From assembly GCA_029857875.1 (NCBI GenBank), contig JAOUGB010000158.1:1-6144 (forward strand): DNA of 6,144 bases, in the 5' to 3' direction. Below are positions 1-5,249 of the stretch, piece after piece. Both the position numbers and the translations under genes were made by a program. Below the pieces are notes generated by a model. The model was not told the DNA's origin. It saw nothing but the letters and a program-made list of their open reading frames with translations, and searched no databases. The stretch is from Desulfobacteraceae bacterium (GTDB lineage Bacteria > Desulfobacterota > Desulfobacteria > Desulfobacterales > UBA11574). Positions within the stretch are counted from its first letter, which is position 1. Each line of letters starts with the position of its first letter.

Positions 1-2
1 AA

Positions 3-173
3 GTTAGAGGTGTTGCCATGAACCCGGTTGACCATCCAATGGGTGGCGGTGAGGGGAGATCTTCCGGCGGACGACATCCATGCAGCCCTTGGGGTATGCC
101 GACAAAGGGTTTTAAAACGCGTAAAACAAGAAAAAGCAATCGCTATATTATTAAAAAGCGTACGAAGAAATAG
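3..173 (+). CDS. rplB: 50S ribosomal protein L2, C-terminal part (5' end outside window)
   Basis: The last 56 residues of L2, which binds 23S rRNA near the peptidyl transferase centre and helps subunit association. The reading frame is open from base 3 and ends at TAG 171-173. It shows the family's C-terminal landmarks in order: [12 protein letters not shown], the glycine-rich GGGEGR turn, [10 protein letters not shown], then the basic tail [22 protein letters not shown]. About 220 N-terminal residues lie upstream of the window, judging from the usual length near 275. In the usually seen DHPHGGGEG motif the second histidine is methionine here (DHPMGGGEG); the first histidine, which I align with E. 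coli His229 implicated in peptidyl transfer, is kept. The stop is 11 bases before the rpsS start, so the two genes are tightly linked. The ATG at 28 is in another frame and starts no real gene. Confidence 0.97.
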   Translation, partial: VRGVAMNPVDHPMGGGEGRSSGGRHPCSPWGMPTKGFKTRKTRKSNRYIIKKRTKK

Positions 174-184
174 CAGGAGAAGTT

Positions 185-466
185 ATGCCACGATCGTTGA
201 AAAAAGGTCCGTTTATTGATCAAAAACTGTTTAGGAAAGTACGTATCGCCCAAGAGACCCGGAGCAGCCGAGTGATTAAGACATGGTCCAGAAGGTCGAC
301 AATAATTCCCGAGATGGTGGGGATTACACTGGCGGTTCATAATGGAAGAAAGTTTGTTCCCGTATTTGTAACAGAGGACATGGTAGGACATAAGCTCGGA
401 GAATTTTCACCGACTCGGACGTATTATGGTCATGCTGCTGATAAAAAATCAAGGTTAAAGCGATAA
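185..466 (+). CDS. rpsS: 30S ribosomal protein S19
   Basis: S19, a 93-residue protein of the 30S head that pairs with S13 and contacts 16S rRNA near the A-site side. It begins [10 protein letters not shown], the standard N-terminus, and contains the conserved segments [12 protein letters not shown] (about residues 35-46), the HNGRKFVPV strand (52-60) and the [16 protein letters not shown] signature (68-83). The C-terminus is lysine/arginine rich (KKSRLKR), as usual for a tail that reaches towards the decoding region. Length matches the family. The start is ATG at 185, with AGGAGA at 175-180 as Shine-Dalgarno; that site overlaps the end of rplB and fits tight coupling. No irregularity is seen. 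Confidence 0.98.
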   Translation: MPRSLKKGPFIDQKLFRKVRIAQETRSSRVIKTWSRRSTIIPEMVGITLAVHNGRKFVPVFVTEDMVGHKLGEFSPTRTYYGHAADKKSRLKR

Positions 467-492
467 AGCTGGCAGAAAAGGAAGTATTTGTA

Positions 493-825
493 ATGGAAGT
501 TAAAGCGGTAGCAAAATATATTCGCATTTCTCCTCAGAAAGTTCGTAAATTGATTGATGCTGTTAAGGGAAAACCCGTAGAAGAGGGCCTGAACACACTC
601 AAATTTATGCCGCAGAAGGCAGCATCAATCGTTGAAAAAACAATAAAAAGTGCTGTGGCAAATGCTGAACAATATCCGGATATGGATGTCGATTCTTTGG
701 TTATTCATAATATTACGGCGGACCAAGGGCCAACGTTGAAGCGTTTCAAAGCTAGGGCGCGCGGCAGAGGCACACGTATATTAAAAAGGACCGCTCATAT
801 AACGGTAATTCTATCTGAAGGTTAG
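493..825 (+). CDS. rplV: 50S ribosomal protein L22
   Basis: L22, 110 residues, binds 23S rRNA early in 50S assembly and sends a long beta-hairpin into the wall of the peptide exit tunnel. The globular part has [21 protein letters not shown] at about 11-31. The tunnel loop runs from about residue 79 to 100 ([15 protein letters not shown], then RILKRT). Residues Leu82-Lys83-Arg84 sit where E. coli has Met82-Lys83-Arg84, the triplet whose deletion gives erythromycin resistance, so the loop has the normal arrangement and no deletion. Start ATG 493 is preceded by an AGGAAG-like site at about 479-484. The gene is 26 bases after rpsS and 22 bases before rpsC, in the usual S19-L22-S3 order. Confidence 0.98.
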   Translation: MEVKAVAKYIRISPQKVRKLIDAVKGKPVEEGLNTLKFMPQKAASIVEKTIKSAVANAEQYPDMDVDSLVIHNITADQGPTLKRFKARARGRGTRILKRTAHITVILSEG

Positions 826-833
826 ATTTAAAT

Positions 834-841
834 AAGGAGGT
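834..841 (+). promoter_or_regulatory. Strong Shine-Dalgarno of rpsC fixing a TTG start
   Basis: AAGGAGGT, a full-length anti-Shine-Dalgarno match, lies six bases ahead of the TTG at 848. No in-frame ATG or GTG lies nearby that would give the conserved MGQKVNP N-terminus, so this site decides the start of S3. Confidence 0.9.
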
Positions 842-847
842 AACAGC

Positions 848-1498
848 TTGGGCCAGAAAGTAAATCCTATTGGTTTGAGATTGGGTATTGTTAAAACCTG
901 GGAATCTCGGTGGTATGCTGGAAAAAATTATGCTGATTATATTCTAGAAGATTATAATATAAGGAAGTTTATAAAAAAGAGACTATACCATGCAGGTATT
1001 TCAAAGGTTGAAATTGAAAGATCGTCCAAGCGAGTCAGGCTCCGTGTATTTACATCCAGGCCGGGAATTGTCATCGGGAAGAAGGGGGCTGAAATAGCGT
1101 TACTCAAAAAAGAACTTGAAAGAATTGTTACACATGAAGTCATTATCGATATCCAGGAAGTCAGAAAACCTGAGCTTGATGCCCAGCTTGTCGCTGAAAA
1201 TATAGCACTTCAGATTGAACGAAGGGTTGCATTTCGACGTGCAATGAAGCGCGGCATTTCATCTGCGATGCGATTTGGTGCCGAGGGTATAAAAATCATA
1301 TGTTCAGGCCGGTTGGGCGGGGCCGAGATGGCGAGGACCGAACAGTATAGAGAGGGACGAATACCTTTACATACTCTAAGAGCGGATATAGACTATGGTT
1401 TTGTAGAAGCTCACACAACATACGGAATTGTCGGTATAAAGGTATTTATTTTTAAAGGAGAAATTTTAAAAAAAGATAAGGTAGCGATTGGTGGTTAG
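848..1498 (+). CDS. rpsC: 30S ribosomal protein S3 (TTG start)
   Basis: S3, 216 residues, forms part of the mRNA entry tunnel on the 30S head and with S4/S5 contributes to mRNA unwinding. The N-terminus [14 protein letters not shown] is the family standard, and fixes TTG at 848 as the initiation codon. A type-2 KH domain occupies roughly residues 38-107, with the GKKG loop at 77-80 following RPGIVI. The C-terminal domain contains [12 protein letters not shown] (124-135), covering the arginines and lysine that I align with E. coli Arg131/Arg132/Lys135 of the helicase function, then [11 protein letters not shown] (153-163) and [17 protein letters not shown] (168-184). It ends soon after the conserved IFKGEIL, so it lacks the longer basic C-terminal extension found in E. 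coli S3; a short tail is common outside the gammaproteobacteria. Confidence 0.98.
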   Translation: MGQKVNPIGLRLGIVKTWESRWYAGKNYADYILEDYNIRKFIKKRLYHAGISKVEIERSSKRVRLRVFTSRPGIVIGKKGAEIALLKKELERIVTHEVIIDIQEVRKPELDAQLVAENIALQIERRVAFRRAMKRGISSAMRFGAEGIKIICSGRLGGAEMARTEQYREGRIPLHTLRADIDYGFVEAHTTYGIVGIKVFIFKGEILKKDKVAIGG

Positions 1499-1573
1499 GT
1501 TTTGATCGTTGTAAAAAAGCTACTTTTTGACTTTTATTTGGTACCAAACGATGTCGTAATGGAGATTTAGGAG
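1499..1573 (+). other. rpsC-rplP intergenic spacer with a 12-bp palindrome
   Basis: A 75-base A+T-rich gap inside an otherwise tightly packed part of the cluster. It holds the perfect palindrome TTTGGTACCAAA at 1537-1548 and a weak A/T-only inverted repeat near 1514-1528. A TTGACT at 1527-1532 resembles a -35 box, but no acceptable -10 box follows at 16-18 bases, so I do not call a promoter. GGAG at 1561-1564 serves as the rplP ribosome binding site; the second GGAG at 1570-1573 directly abuts the ATG and is too close to be used. Confidence 0.6.
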
Positions 1574-1987
1574 ATGCTTAGTCCAAAGAAGGTAAAATTT
1601 CGAAAACAGCAAAAAGGCAGGATGAAGGGGATTTCATATCGGGGATGTCATCTCGATCACGGTGAATTTGGATTGCAGGCTGTAGAGTGCGGGACAATCA
1701 GTGCAAAGCAGATTGAGGCCGCACGTATCGCAATGACACGGCGTGTGAAAAGAGGCGGAAAGATGTGGATAAAGATATTCCCGGATAAACCGTTCACGAA
1801 AAAGCCTGCTGAAGTCAGAATGGGAAAAGGAAAAGGATCTCCTGAAGGATGGGTGGCTGTCGTTCGCCCCGGAAGAGTCCTCTATGAAATGGAAGGTGTT
1901 CCCAGAGACTTGGCCAAAGAAGCGCTTCGGCTTGCCTCACATAAGCTTTCTGTAAAGACAAGGTTTATAGAGAGGGGTGATTTGTAA
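1574..1987 (+). CDS. rplP: 50S ribosomal protein L16
   Basis: L16, 137 residues, is a late-assembling 50S protein that organises the A-site tRNA region and contacts 23S rRNA helix 38. It begins [19 protein letters not shown] and carries the family landmarks: [25 protein letters not shown] at about 32-56, then [35 protein letters not shown] from 61 to 95. Arg82 in the RMGKGKG loop aligns with E. coli Arg81, the residue hydroxylated in some proteobacteria. The C-terminal [18 protein letters not shown] helix is normal. The usual length is 136-144. ATG 1574 is chosen over other candidates because GGAG 1561-1564 is at proper distance. The TAA stop shares one base with the rpmC ATG (TAATG), indicating translational coupling. 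Confidence 0.98.
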   Translation: MLSPKKVKFRKQQKGRMKGISYRGCHLDHGEFGLQAVECGTISAKQIEAARIAMTRRVKRGGKMWIKIFPDKPFTKKPAEVRMGKGKGSPEGWVAVVRPGRVLYEMEGVPRDLAKEALRLASHKLSVKTRFIERGDL

Positions 1988-2190
1988 TGAAAGCGAGTGA
2001 AATTAAAGATCTGAGCATGGAAGAAATGCTCCGAAAACTGGATGATCTTAAAGGGGAATTATTTAACCTGCGCTTTCAGCATGAAACCGGCCAGCTCGAA
2101 AATCCACAGAAGATGAAGCAAACTAAACGAGATATTGCCAGGGTGAAAACCATAATAAAACAATCTGAATTAAATAACGAGACGGGTTAA
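1987..2190 (+). CDS. rpmC: 50S ribosomal protein L29
   Basis: L29, 67 residues, is a small two-helix protein at the exit-tunnel rim next to L23, where trigger factor and SRP dock. The start [14 protein letters not shown], the central LFNLRFQHETGQLENPQKMKQTKRDIAR segment (26-53) and the closing VKTIIKQ are diagnostic. Length is in the usual 63-72 range. Its ATG overlaps the last base of the rplP stop, so ribosomes finishing L16 can reinitiate here; the purine-rich GAGAGGGGTGA inside the end of rplP can act as Shine-Dalgarno. The gene order rplP-rpmC-rpsQ is standard. Confidence 0.97.
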   Translation: MKASEIKDLSMEEMLRKLDDLKGELFNLRFQHETGQLENPQKMKQTKRDIARVKTIIKQSELNNETG

Positions 2191-2203
2191 AATAATTATT
2201 GCA

Positions 2204-2461
2204 ATGAAGAAAAGATTATTGAAAAGACAGATGGTCGGGACTGTTGTAAGCGACAAGATGGACAAGACCGTAATTGTTTTGGTTGAGAGACTGGTTAAGC
2301 ATAGACTTTATAATAAGTATATTAGAAGACGTGCCAAATTCGCAGCTCATGATGAAAATAATGCTTCTCGTATTGGCGACAAAGTGTTGATCAGCCAGTC
2401 CAGTCCAATTAGCAAAACCAAGAGATGGCGTGTTAGCGAAATTGTCGAAAAAGCTGTTTGA
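2204..2461 (+). CDS. rpsQ: 30S ribosomal protein S17
   Basis: S17, 85 residues, is an OB-fold primary 16S rRNA binder needed for assembly of the 30S body. Recognisable parts are VGTVVSDKMDKTVIV (11-25), RLVKHRLYNKYIRR (29-42), the HDENN turn (49-53), and the signature GDKVLISQSSPISKTKRW (58-75), ending in VEKAV. ATG 2204 gives the normal N-terminus and length. Unusually for this cluster, the 13 bases before the start (2191-2203) are almost pure A/T and include the palindrome AATAATTATT, with no Shine-Dalgarno in range; the closest purine run is GACGGG at 2181-2186. Translation is probably coupled to rpmC or relies on an unstructured A+T-rich leader. It is the last gene of the S10 half. Confidence 0.97.
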   Translation: MKKRLLKRQMVGTVVSDKMDKTVIVLVERLVKHRLYNKYIRRRAKFAAHDENNASRIGDKVLISQSSPISKTKRWRVSEIVEKAV

Positions 2462-2515
2462 TTGTTAAACGACGGTTTTTTTAACACTTCAAAAAACATG
2501 ACTTTTTACGAGCGT

Positions 2516-2562
2516 TTTAGGTTTTAAGAGACTATAAATAGAGTTGAAGATAAAAACCTAAA
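2516..2562 (+). repeat. Perfect 10-bp inverted repeat, 27-base loop
   Basis: TTTAGGTTTT at 2516-2525 is the exact reverse complement of AAAACCTAAA at 2553-2562. In RNA two further G-U pairs (2515 with 2563, 2514 with 2564) could lengthen the stem to 12. The loop includes the TATAAA at 2533-2538, so if transcription began from that box the stem could not form; the promoter and read-through leader hypotheses are alternatives. No U-run follows the repeat, so it is not an intrinsic terminator. Confidence 0.6.
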
Positions 2563-2567
2563 GTATG

Positions 2568-2590
2568 ATGAATTTATTTTATAAATTCAT
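2568..2590 (+). repeat. Perfect 10-bp hairpin with TTT loop upstream of rplN
   Basis: ATGAATTTAT at 2568-2577 and ATAAATTCAT at 2581-2590 are exact reverse complements separated by only three bases, and a G-U pair (2567 with 2591) can extend the stem. It lies five bases after the preceding inverted repeat and eight bases before the rplN Shine-Dalgarno. The stem is nearly all A-U and not followed by a U-run, so it is unlikely to terminate; a role in leader structure, RNA processing or protein binding is inference. Confidence 0.65.
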
Positions 2591-2614
2591 TCTTATATAA
2601 GGAAAGTAAAAAAG

Positions 2615-2983
2615 ATGATTCAGGCGGAGACAAGATTGACTGTGGCAGACAATTCCGGAGCCAAGATATTATACTGCATAAAAGTTCTTGGGGGTTCACG
2701 AAGAAGGTATGCAAGTATCGGTGACATCATTGTTGTATCTGTTAAAGAAGCCATACCGAATACCAAGGTCAAAAAAGGGGATGTTTTGAAGGCTGTTGTG
2801 GTTCGAACCAAAAAGGAGATTCCAAGACCGGATGGATCATACATACGATTTGATGATAATTCGGCTGTTTTAATTACGCAGGCCAGGGAACCCATTGGGA
2901 CGCGTATATTCGGCCCGGTAGCGAGGGAGCTCAGAGCCAAAAGATTTATGAAAATTATATCACTTGCCCCGGAGGTATTATAG
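2615..2983 (+). CDS. rplN: 50S ribosomal protein L14
   Basis: L14, 122 residues, is a five-stranded barrel protein at the 30S interface of the 50S, forming bridges with 16S rRNA and contacting L19; it is also the docking site of the silencing factor RsfS in bacteria. The N-terminus [22 protein letters not shown] is standard, followed by [21 protein letters not shown] (26-46), then [23 protein letters not shown] (53-75) and FDDNSAVLI (79-87), and [13 protein letters not shown] (96-108) near the end. The length of 122 is the family norm. ATG 2615 has AAGGAAAG at 2599-2606, with the GGA core 11 bases away, a slightly long spacing. It is the first gene of the spc half, as in E. coli. Confidence 0.98.
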   Translation: MIQAETRLTVADNSGAKILYCIKVLGGSRRRYASIGDIIVVSVKEAIPNTKVKKGDVLKAVVVRTKKEIPRPDGSYIRFDDNSAVLITQAREPIGTRIFGPVARELRAKRFMKIISLAPEVL

Positions 2984-3009
2984 TTAAAGGCCCAGTGGAG
3001 AATTGATTT

Positions 3010-3339
3010 ATGATAAAAAATAAATGTCACATAAAAAAAGACGATAAAGTAAAGGTTATCACCGGCAAGGATAAGGGTAAAATCGGTAAGGTTCTTAGTT
3101 TAAAAAACAAGAATAGCAGAATCATTATTGAAAATATCAATATGATGAAAAAACATGCTCGGGCCAGTGCAAAGCACAGGCAGGGCGGAATAATTGAGAG
3201 TGAATCGCCGATCCATTGGTCCAACGTCATGTTGATGTGCAGCAAATGTGTTACACCCGTAAGAATCAAAATGAAGCGTCTTGAGGATGGGAAAAAGATA
3301 CGTGTCTGCAGTAGATGCAATGAAATTATAGATTCTTAG
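3010..3339 (+). CDS. rplX: 50S ribosomal protein L24, four-cysteine (zinc-ribbon) form
   Basis: L24, 109 residues, is an assembly initiator of the 50S that binds the 5' domain of 23S rRNA. A KOW motif lies at about residues 11-31 (DDKVKVITGKDKGKIGKVLSL). The sequence MMKKHARASAKHRQGGIIESESPIHWSNVML (45-75) is the family core. Cys77/Cys80 (CSKC) and Cys100/Cys103 (CSRC), separated by a basic loop, form a probable zinc ribbon at the C-terminus. E. coli L24 lacks this pair of CxxC motifs, whereas many other bacteria keep them; zinc binding is inferred from spacing. ATG 3010 has GGAG at 2997-3000, nine bases upstream. The gene sits in the normal L14-L24-L5 order. Confidence 0.97.
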   Translation: MIKNKCHIKKDDKVKVITGKDKGKIGKVLSLKNKNSRIIIENINMMKKHARASAKHRQGGIIESESPIHWSNVMLMCSKCVTPVRIKMKRLEDGKKIRVCSRCNEIIDS

Positions 3340-3361
3340 GGTCGTATGTCGGAGGAATTGA

Positions 3362-3901
3362 ATGTCACAATTAAAACTGTATTATCATAAAGAAGTCGTT
3401 CCCAAGTTGTTGGAAACCTTTAAATACGATAACATCATGCAAGTTCCAAAGCTCGAGAAGATAGTATTGAATATTGGACTTGGCGAAGCGATTCATAACA
3501 TCAAACTCCTTGATTCAGCTTTGGAAGAACTTAAAATTATAGCAGGTCAGCAACCTGTTGTCACTCGTGCTAAAAAGTCTATAGCAGCGTTCAAGTTGAG
3601 GGAAGGAATGCCTATAGGCTGTATGGTTACACTTCGTCATAAACGTATGTATGATTTTTATAATAAATTGGTGAATATAGCGCTACCGCGTGTTCGTGAT
3701 TTTAGGGGTCTTTCGGGGAAAGCGCTTGATAATCACGGAAATTATACGTTGGGAATTAAAGAGCACATAATTTTTCCTGAAATCGATTACGATAAAATTG
3801 ATAGAATCAAAGGTCTTAACATTACGATAGTTACATCTGCAAAGACGGATGAAGAGGGAAAAGAACTTTTAAAATTAATGGGTATGCCGTTCAGGAATTG
3901 A
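3362..3901 (+). CDS. rplE: 50S ribosomal protein L5
   Basis: L5, 179 residues, forms the central protuberance with 5S rRNA and L18 and touches P-site tRNA and S13. The family signature [14 protein letters not shown] is at 30-43. It is followed by [25 protein letters not shown] (62-86), the [26 protein letters not shown] segment (92-117) and the closing [43 protein letters not shown] (135-177). The length is the normal 179-180. ATG 3362 has a strong GGAGG at 3351-3355, six bases away. In E. coli the start region of this gene carries the S8 repressor site; I could not identify an equivalent fold here by eye. Confidence 0.98.
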   Translation: MSQLKLYYHKEVVPKLLETFKYDNIMQVPKLEKIVLNIGLGEAIHNIKLLDSALEELKIIAGQQPVVTRAKKSIAAFKLREGMPIGCMVTLRHKRMYDFYNKLVNIALPRVRDFRGLSGKALDNHGNYTLGIKEHIIFPEIDYDKIDRIKGLNITIVTSAKTDEEGKELLKLMGMPFRN

Positions 3902-3937
3902 AGAATAAGCAGCGAGTATCGATAGTCAATCAAATAT

Positions 3938-3942
3938 GGAGG
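3938..3942 (+). promoter_or_regulatory. Shine-Dalgarno of rpsN fixing TTG 3948 over ATG 3936
   Basis: GGAGG lies five bases before TTG 3948. The in-frame ATG at 3936 overlaps this element and has no Shine-Dalgarno of its own, so it is not the likely start. Confidence 0.85.
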
Positions 3943-3947
3943 AAGAT

Positions 3948-4133
3948 TTGGCAAAAAAATCTCTAAGAATAAAAGCAGTTGAAAAACCCAAGTTCAAAGT
4001 GAGAACATACAACCGGTGCCCCATTTGCGGCAGGCCAAGGGGATTTTTAAGGAAATTTGGAATTTGTCGTATTTGTTTTCGAAATCTCGCCTCTCAAGGA
4101 AAGCTTCCTGGTGTAGTGAAATCAAGCTGGTGA
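3948..4133 (+). CDS. rpsN: 30S ribosomal protein S14, zinc-binding type Z (TTG start)
   Basis: S14 of the short, zinc-binding class (61 residues), a 30S head protein contacting 16S rRNA helices together with S3, S10 and S19. With TTG 3948 as start the protein begins MAKKSLRIK, matching the family N-terminus MAKKS, and is exactly 61 residues, the standard length for this class. Starting at ATG 3936 would add an unfamiliar MEED and put the start on top of the ribosome binding site. Four cysteines form two CxxC pairs: Cys24/Cys27 (CPIC) and Cys40/Cys43 (CRIC), 12 residues apart, the usual zinc site. The end [11 protein letters not shown] is diagnostic. The gene lies between rplE and rpsH, the normal spc location. 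The alternative, long zinc-free S14 of E. coli, is excluded by length and cysteines. Confidence 0.96.
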   Translation: MAKKSLRIKAVEKPKFKVRTYNRCPICGRPRGFLRKFGICRICFRNLASQGKLPGVVKSSW

Positions 4134-4172
4134 TTGTTTAAAACCGACTTAGGTGTACTTAAATTGTATTTA

Positions 4173-4188
4173 TCCTGAGAAATTAGGA
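4173..4188 (+). repeat. Small hairpin with GAAA tetraloop upstream of rpsH
   Basis: TCCTGA at 4173-4178 pairs with TTAGGA at 4183-4188 (five Watson-Crick pairs and one G-U), enclosing GAAA, a member of the stable GNRA tetraloop class. It ends 28 bases before the rpsH Shine-Dalgarno. It is followed by A-rich rather than U-rich sequence, so it is not an intrinsic terminator. A regulatory role is inference only. Confidence 0.45.
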
Positions 4189-4216
4189 ATAAAAATTAAA
4201 GAATCAAATTAACAAT

Positions 4217-4220
4217 GGAG
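4217..4220 (+). promoter_or_regulatory. Shine-Dalgarno of rpsH favouring ATG 4227 over ATG 4215
   Basis: GGAG overlaps the upstream in-frame ATG at 4215 and is six bases before ATG 4227. The upstream ATG lacks any purine-rich site before it. Confidence 0.8.
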
Positions 4221-4226
4221 AAATTT

Positions 4227-4625
4227 ATGGTGATGAGCGATCCAATTGCTGACATGCTGACCAGAATAAGAAACGCCGGAAAAGCAAAATTCAATAGTGT
4301 CGACATTCCAGGGTCAAAATTAAAAATGGAATTGGCCCGGGTATTAAAAGATGAAGGTTTTATAAGAAATTACAAGTTCATTAAAGATAAGAAGCAAGGC
4401 ACCTTACGTGTTTATCTTAAATATGATGAAAAAGAGACCCACGCAATTTATGGCCTCGAACGCGTGAGTAAACCCAGCAGACGTGTTTATGCCAAGAGCA
4501 ATGATGTAAAACCGGTTTTGAACGGGATGGGTATTGCAATTTTATCAACCTCAACAGGAATAATGACGGATAAGAAGGCCAGAGCTAAAAATGTGGGAGG
4601 GGAAATTCTCTGCAATATCTGGTAA
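4227..4625 (+). CDS. rpsH: 30S ribosomal protein S8
   Basis: S8, 132 residues from ATG 4227, is a primary 16S rRNA binder of the 30S body; in E. coli it is also the translational repressor of the spc operon. The start at 4227 gives [17 protein letters not shown], close to the family N-terminus and length; a start at 4215 would add MEKF and begin inside the ribosome binding site, and ATG 4233 (MSDPIADM) is also possible. The N-terminal domain has [20 protein letters not shown]. The C-terminal signature ends with [17 protein letters not shown] and then [15 protein letters not shown]. The STSTG loop (107-111), part of the rRNA-binding surface, is intact. Whether this S8 controls its own operon cannot be judged from the protein alone. 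Confidence 0.96.
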   Translation: MVMSDPIADMLTRIRNAGKAKFNSVDIPGSKLKMELARVLKDEGFIRNYKFIKDKKQGTLRVYLKYDEKETHAIYGLERVSKPSRRVYAKSNDVKPVLNGMGIAILSTSTGIMTDKKARAKNVGGEILCNIW

Positions 4626-4685
4626 GTTTATCACTCGTCATTGATAGATGATTAGAATAATGAATTACCGATAAGGAAGTAATCA

Positions 4686-5228
4686 ATGTCAAGAGTAGGA
4701 AAAGCACCGATAAGTATACCTGATAAGACCAAAATAACATATAAGGACAGAATTATTACTGTACAGGGTGAGAAGGGAACCCTTGTAAGATCAGTCCATT
4801 CAGCAGTTGATTTAAAGATAGAAGATGGAATGATAAAGGTGAACGCTGTTAAAGATGACAGGACCAGTAGGGCTTTACGAGGATTGACGCGTAGCCTTGT
4901 TGCCAATATGGTTATAGGTGTGAGCAACGGATTTGAAAGAGTTTTAGAAATAAATGGTATCGGCTATCGTGCAGTGCTTAGTGGAAACTGTATCGAATTT
5001 AGTCTTGGATATTCACATCCTGTTAAATTTGATCTTCCCAAAGGTGTCTCAGCATCCATTGACAAAAAAAACGTTATAAGATTGACCGGTATCGACAAAG
5101 AGTTGTTAGGTCATACCGCTGCATCTATTCGGAGATTGAGGCCGCCCGAGAGCTATAAGGGTAAGGGAATTAAATATGCTGAGGAACGTATTCAACGCAA
5201 GGCTGGGAAAGCTGGAGCCAAAGCATAA
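4686..5228 (+). CDS. rplF: 50S ribosomal protein L6
   Basis: L6, 180 residues, binds 23S rRNA at the base of the L7/L12 stalk near the sarcin-ricin loop. It begins MSRVGKAPISIP and shows the two related alpha/beta domains: the first around 10-80 (VQGEKGTLVRSV, then DRTSRALRGLTRSLVANMVIGVSNGF), the second around 84-175 (LEINGIGYRA, LGYSHPV, TGIDKELLGHTAASIRR). The C-terminal signature reads RPPESYKGKGI at 152-162, with serine where proline is most usual (PPEPYKGKG), a mild variation. ATG 4686 has AAGGA at 4673-4677, eight bases away. Sixty bases separate it from rpsH, with nothing convincing in the gap. Confidence 0.98.
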   Translation: MSRVGKAPISIPDKTKITYKDRIITVQGEKGTLVRSVHSAVDLKIEDGMIKVNAVKDDRTSRALRGLTRSLVANMVIGVSNGFERVLEINGIGYRAVLSGNCIEFSLGYSHPVKFDLPKGVSASIDKKNVIRLTGIDKELLGHTAASIRRLRPPESYKGKGIKYAEERIQRKAGKAGAKA

Positions 5229-5249
5229 AGCATTATAAGGTTATATAAT

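Larger units (their letters stand above)
2462..2614 (+). other. S10/spc boundary spacer, A+T-rich, possible promoter or RNA regulatory region
   Basis: The largest gene-free stretch in the window, 153 bases, located exactly where E. coli has the end of the S10 operon and the spc promoter. It contains three inverted repeats: a weak one (GTTAAA 2464-2469 with TTTAAC 2480-2485) and two perfect 10-bp ones, listed separately. Two -10-like hexamers occur, TATAAA at 2533-2538 and TATGAT at 2564-2569, but neither has a good -35 hexamer at 16-18 bases; TTGAAG at 2544-2549 is only 14 bases from TATGAT. A promoter is therefore plausible by position but not demonstrated by sequence. AAGGAAAG at 2599-2606 is the rplN ribosome binding site. 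No small ORF in it looks real. Confidence 0.6.
4134..4226 (+). other. rpsN-rpsH spacer, A+T-rich, contains one hairpin
   Basis: A 93-base gap with no convincing ORF. Its notable part is the hairpin at 4173-4188 with a GAAA loop, followed by an A+T-rich run to the rpsH ribosome binding site GGAG at 4217-4220. No -35/-10 pair that I would trust is visible. Confidence 0.55.

Noticed and set aside
28..219. ORF of 63 residues over the rplB/rpsS junction
   Set aside because: It runs in another frame across the clear L2 C-terminus and the S19 start; a shadow.
1502..1560. Possible promoter before rplP (TTGATC 1502, TTGACT 1527)
   Set aside because: TTGACT is a good -35 hexamer but no -10-like hexamer occurs at 16-18 bases; nearest TAAT lies about 24 bases away.
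2464..2485. Inverted repeat GTTAAA/TTTAAC after rpsQ as terminator
   Set aside because: Short A/T-rich stem; the T-run is inside the loop rather than after the stem, and A-rich sequence follows.
2620..3030. Minus-strand ORF of 136 residues opposite rplN
   Set aside because: Exact antisense of a strongly conserved gene, no family resemblance and no ribosome binding site worth noting.
3027..3320. Minus-strand ORF with hydrophobic stretches opposite rplX
   Set aside because: The hydrophobicity arises from reading the lysine-rich L24 codons in reverse complement; a shadow.
3917..3924. TATCGATA palindrome in the rplE-rpsN gap
   Set aside because: Eight-base palindromes are common by chance; no further symmetry around it.
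4626..4685. Short repeats in the rpsH-rplF gap (TCAT/ATGA, TAATGAATTA)
   Set aside because: Stems of four bases in A+T-rich DNA are expected by chance.
4652..4927. Minus-strand ORF of 91 residues opposite rplF
   Set aside because: Antisense of L6 with no independent support.
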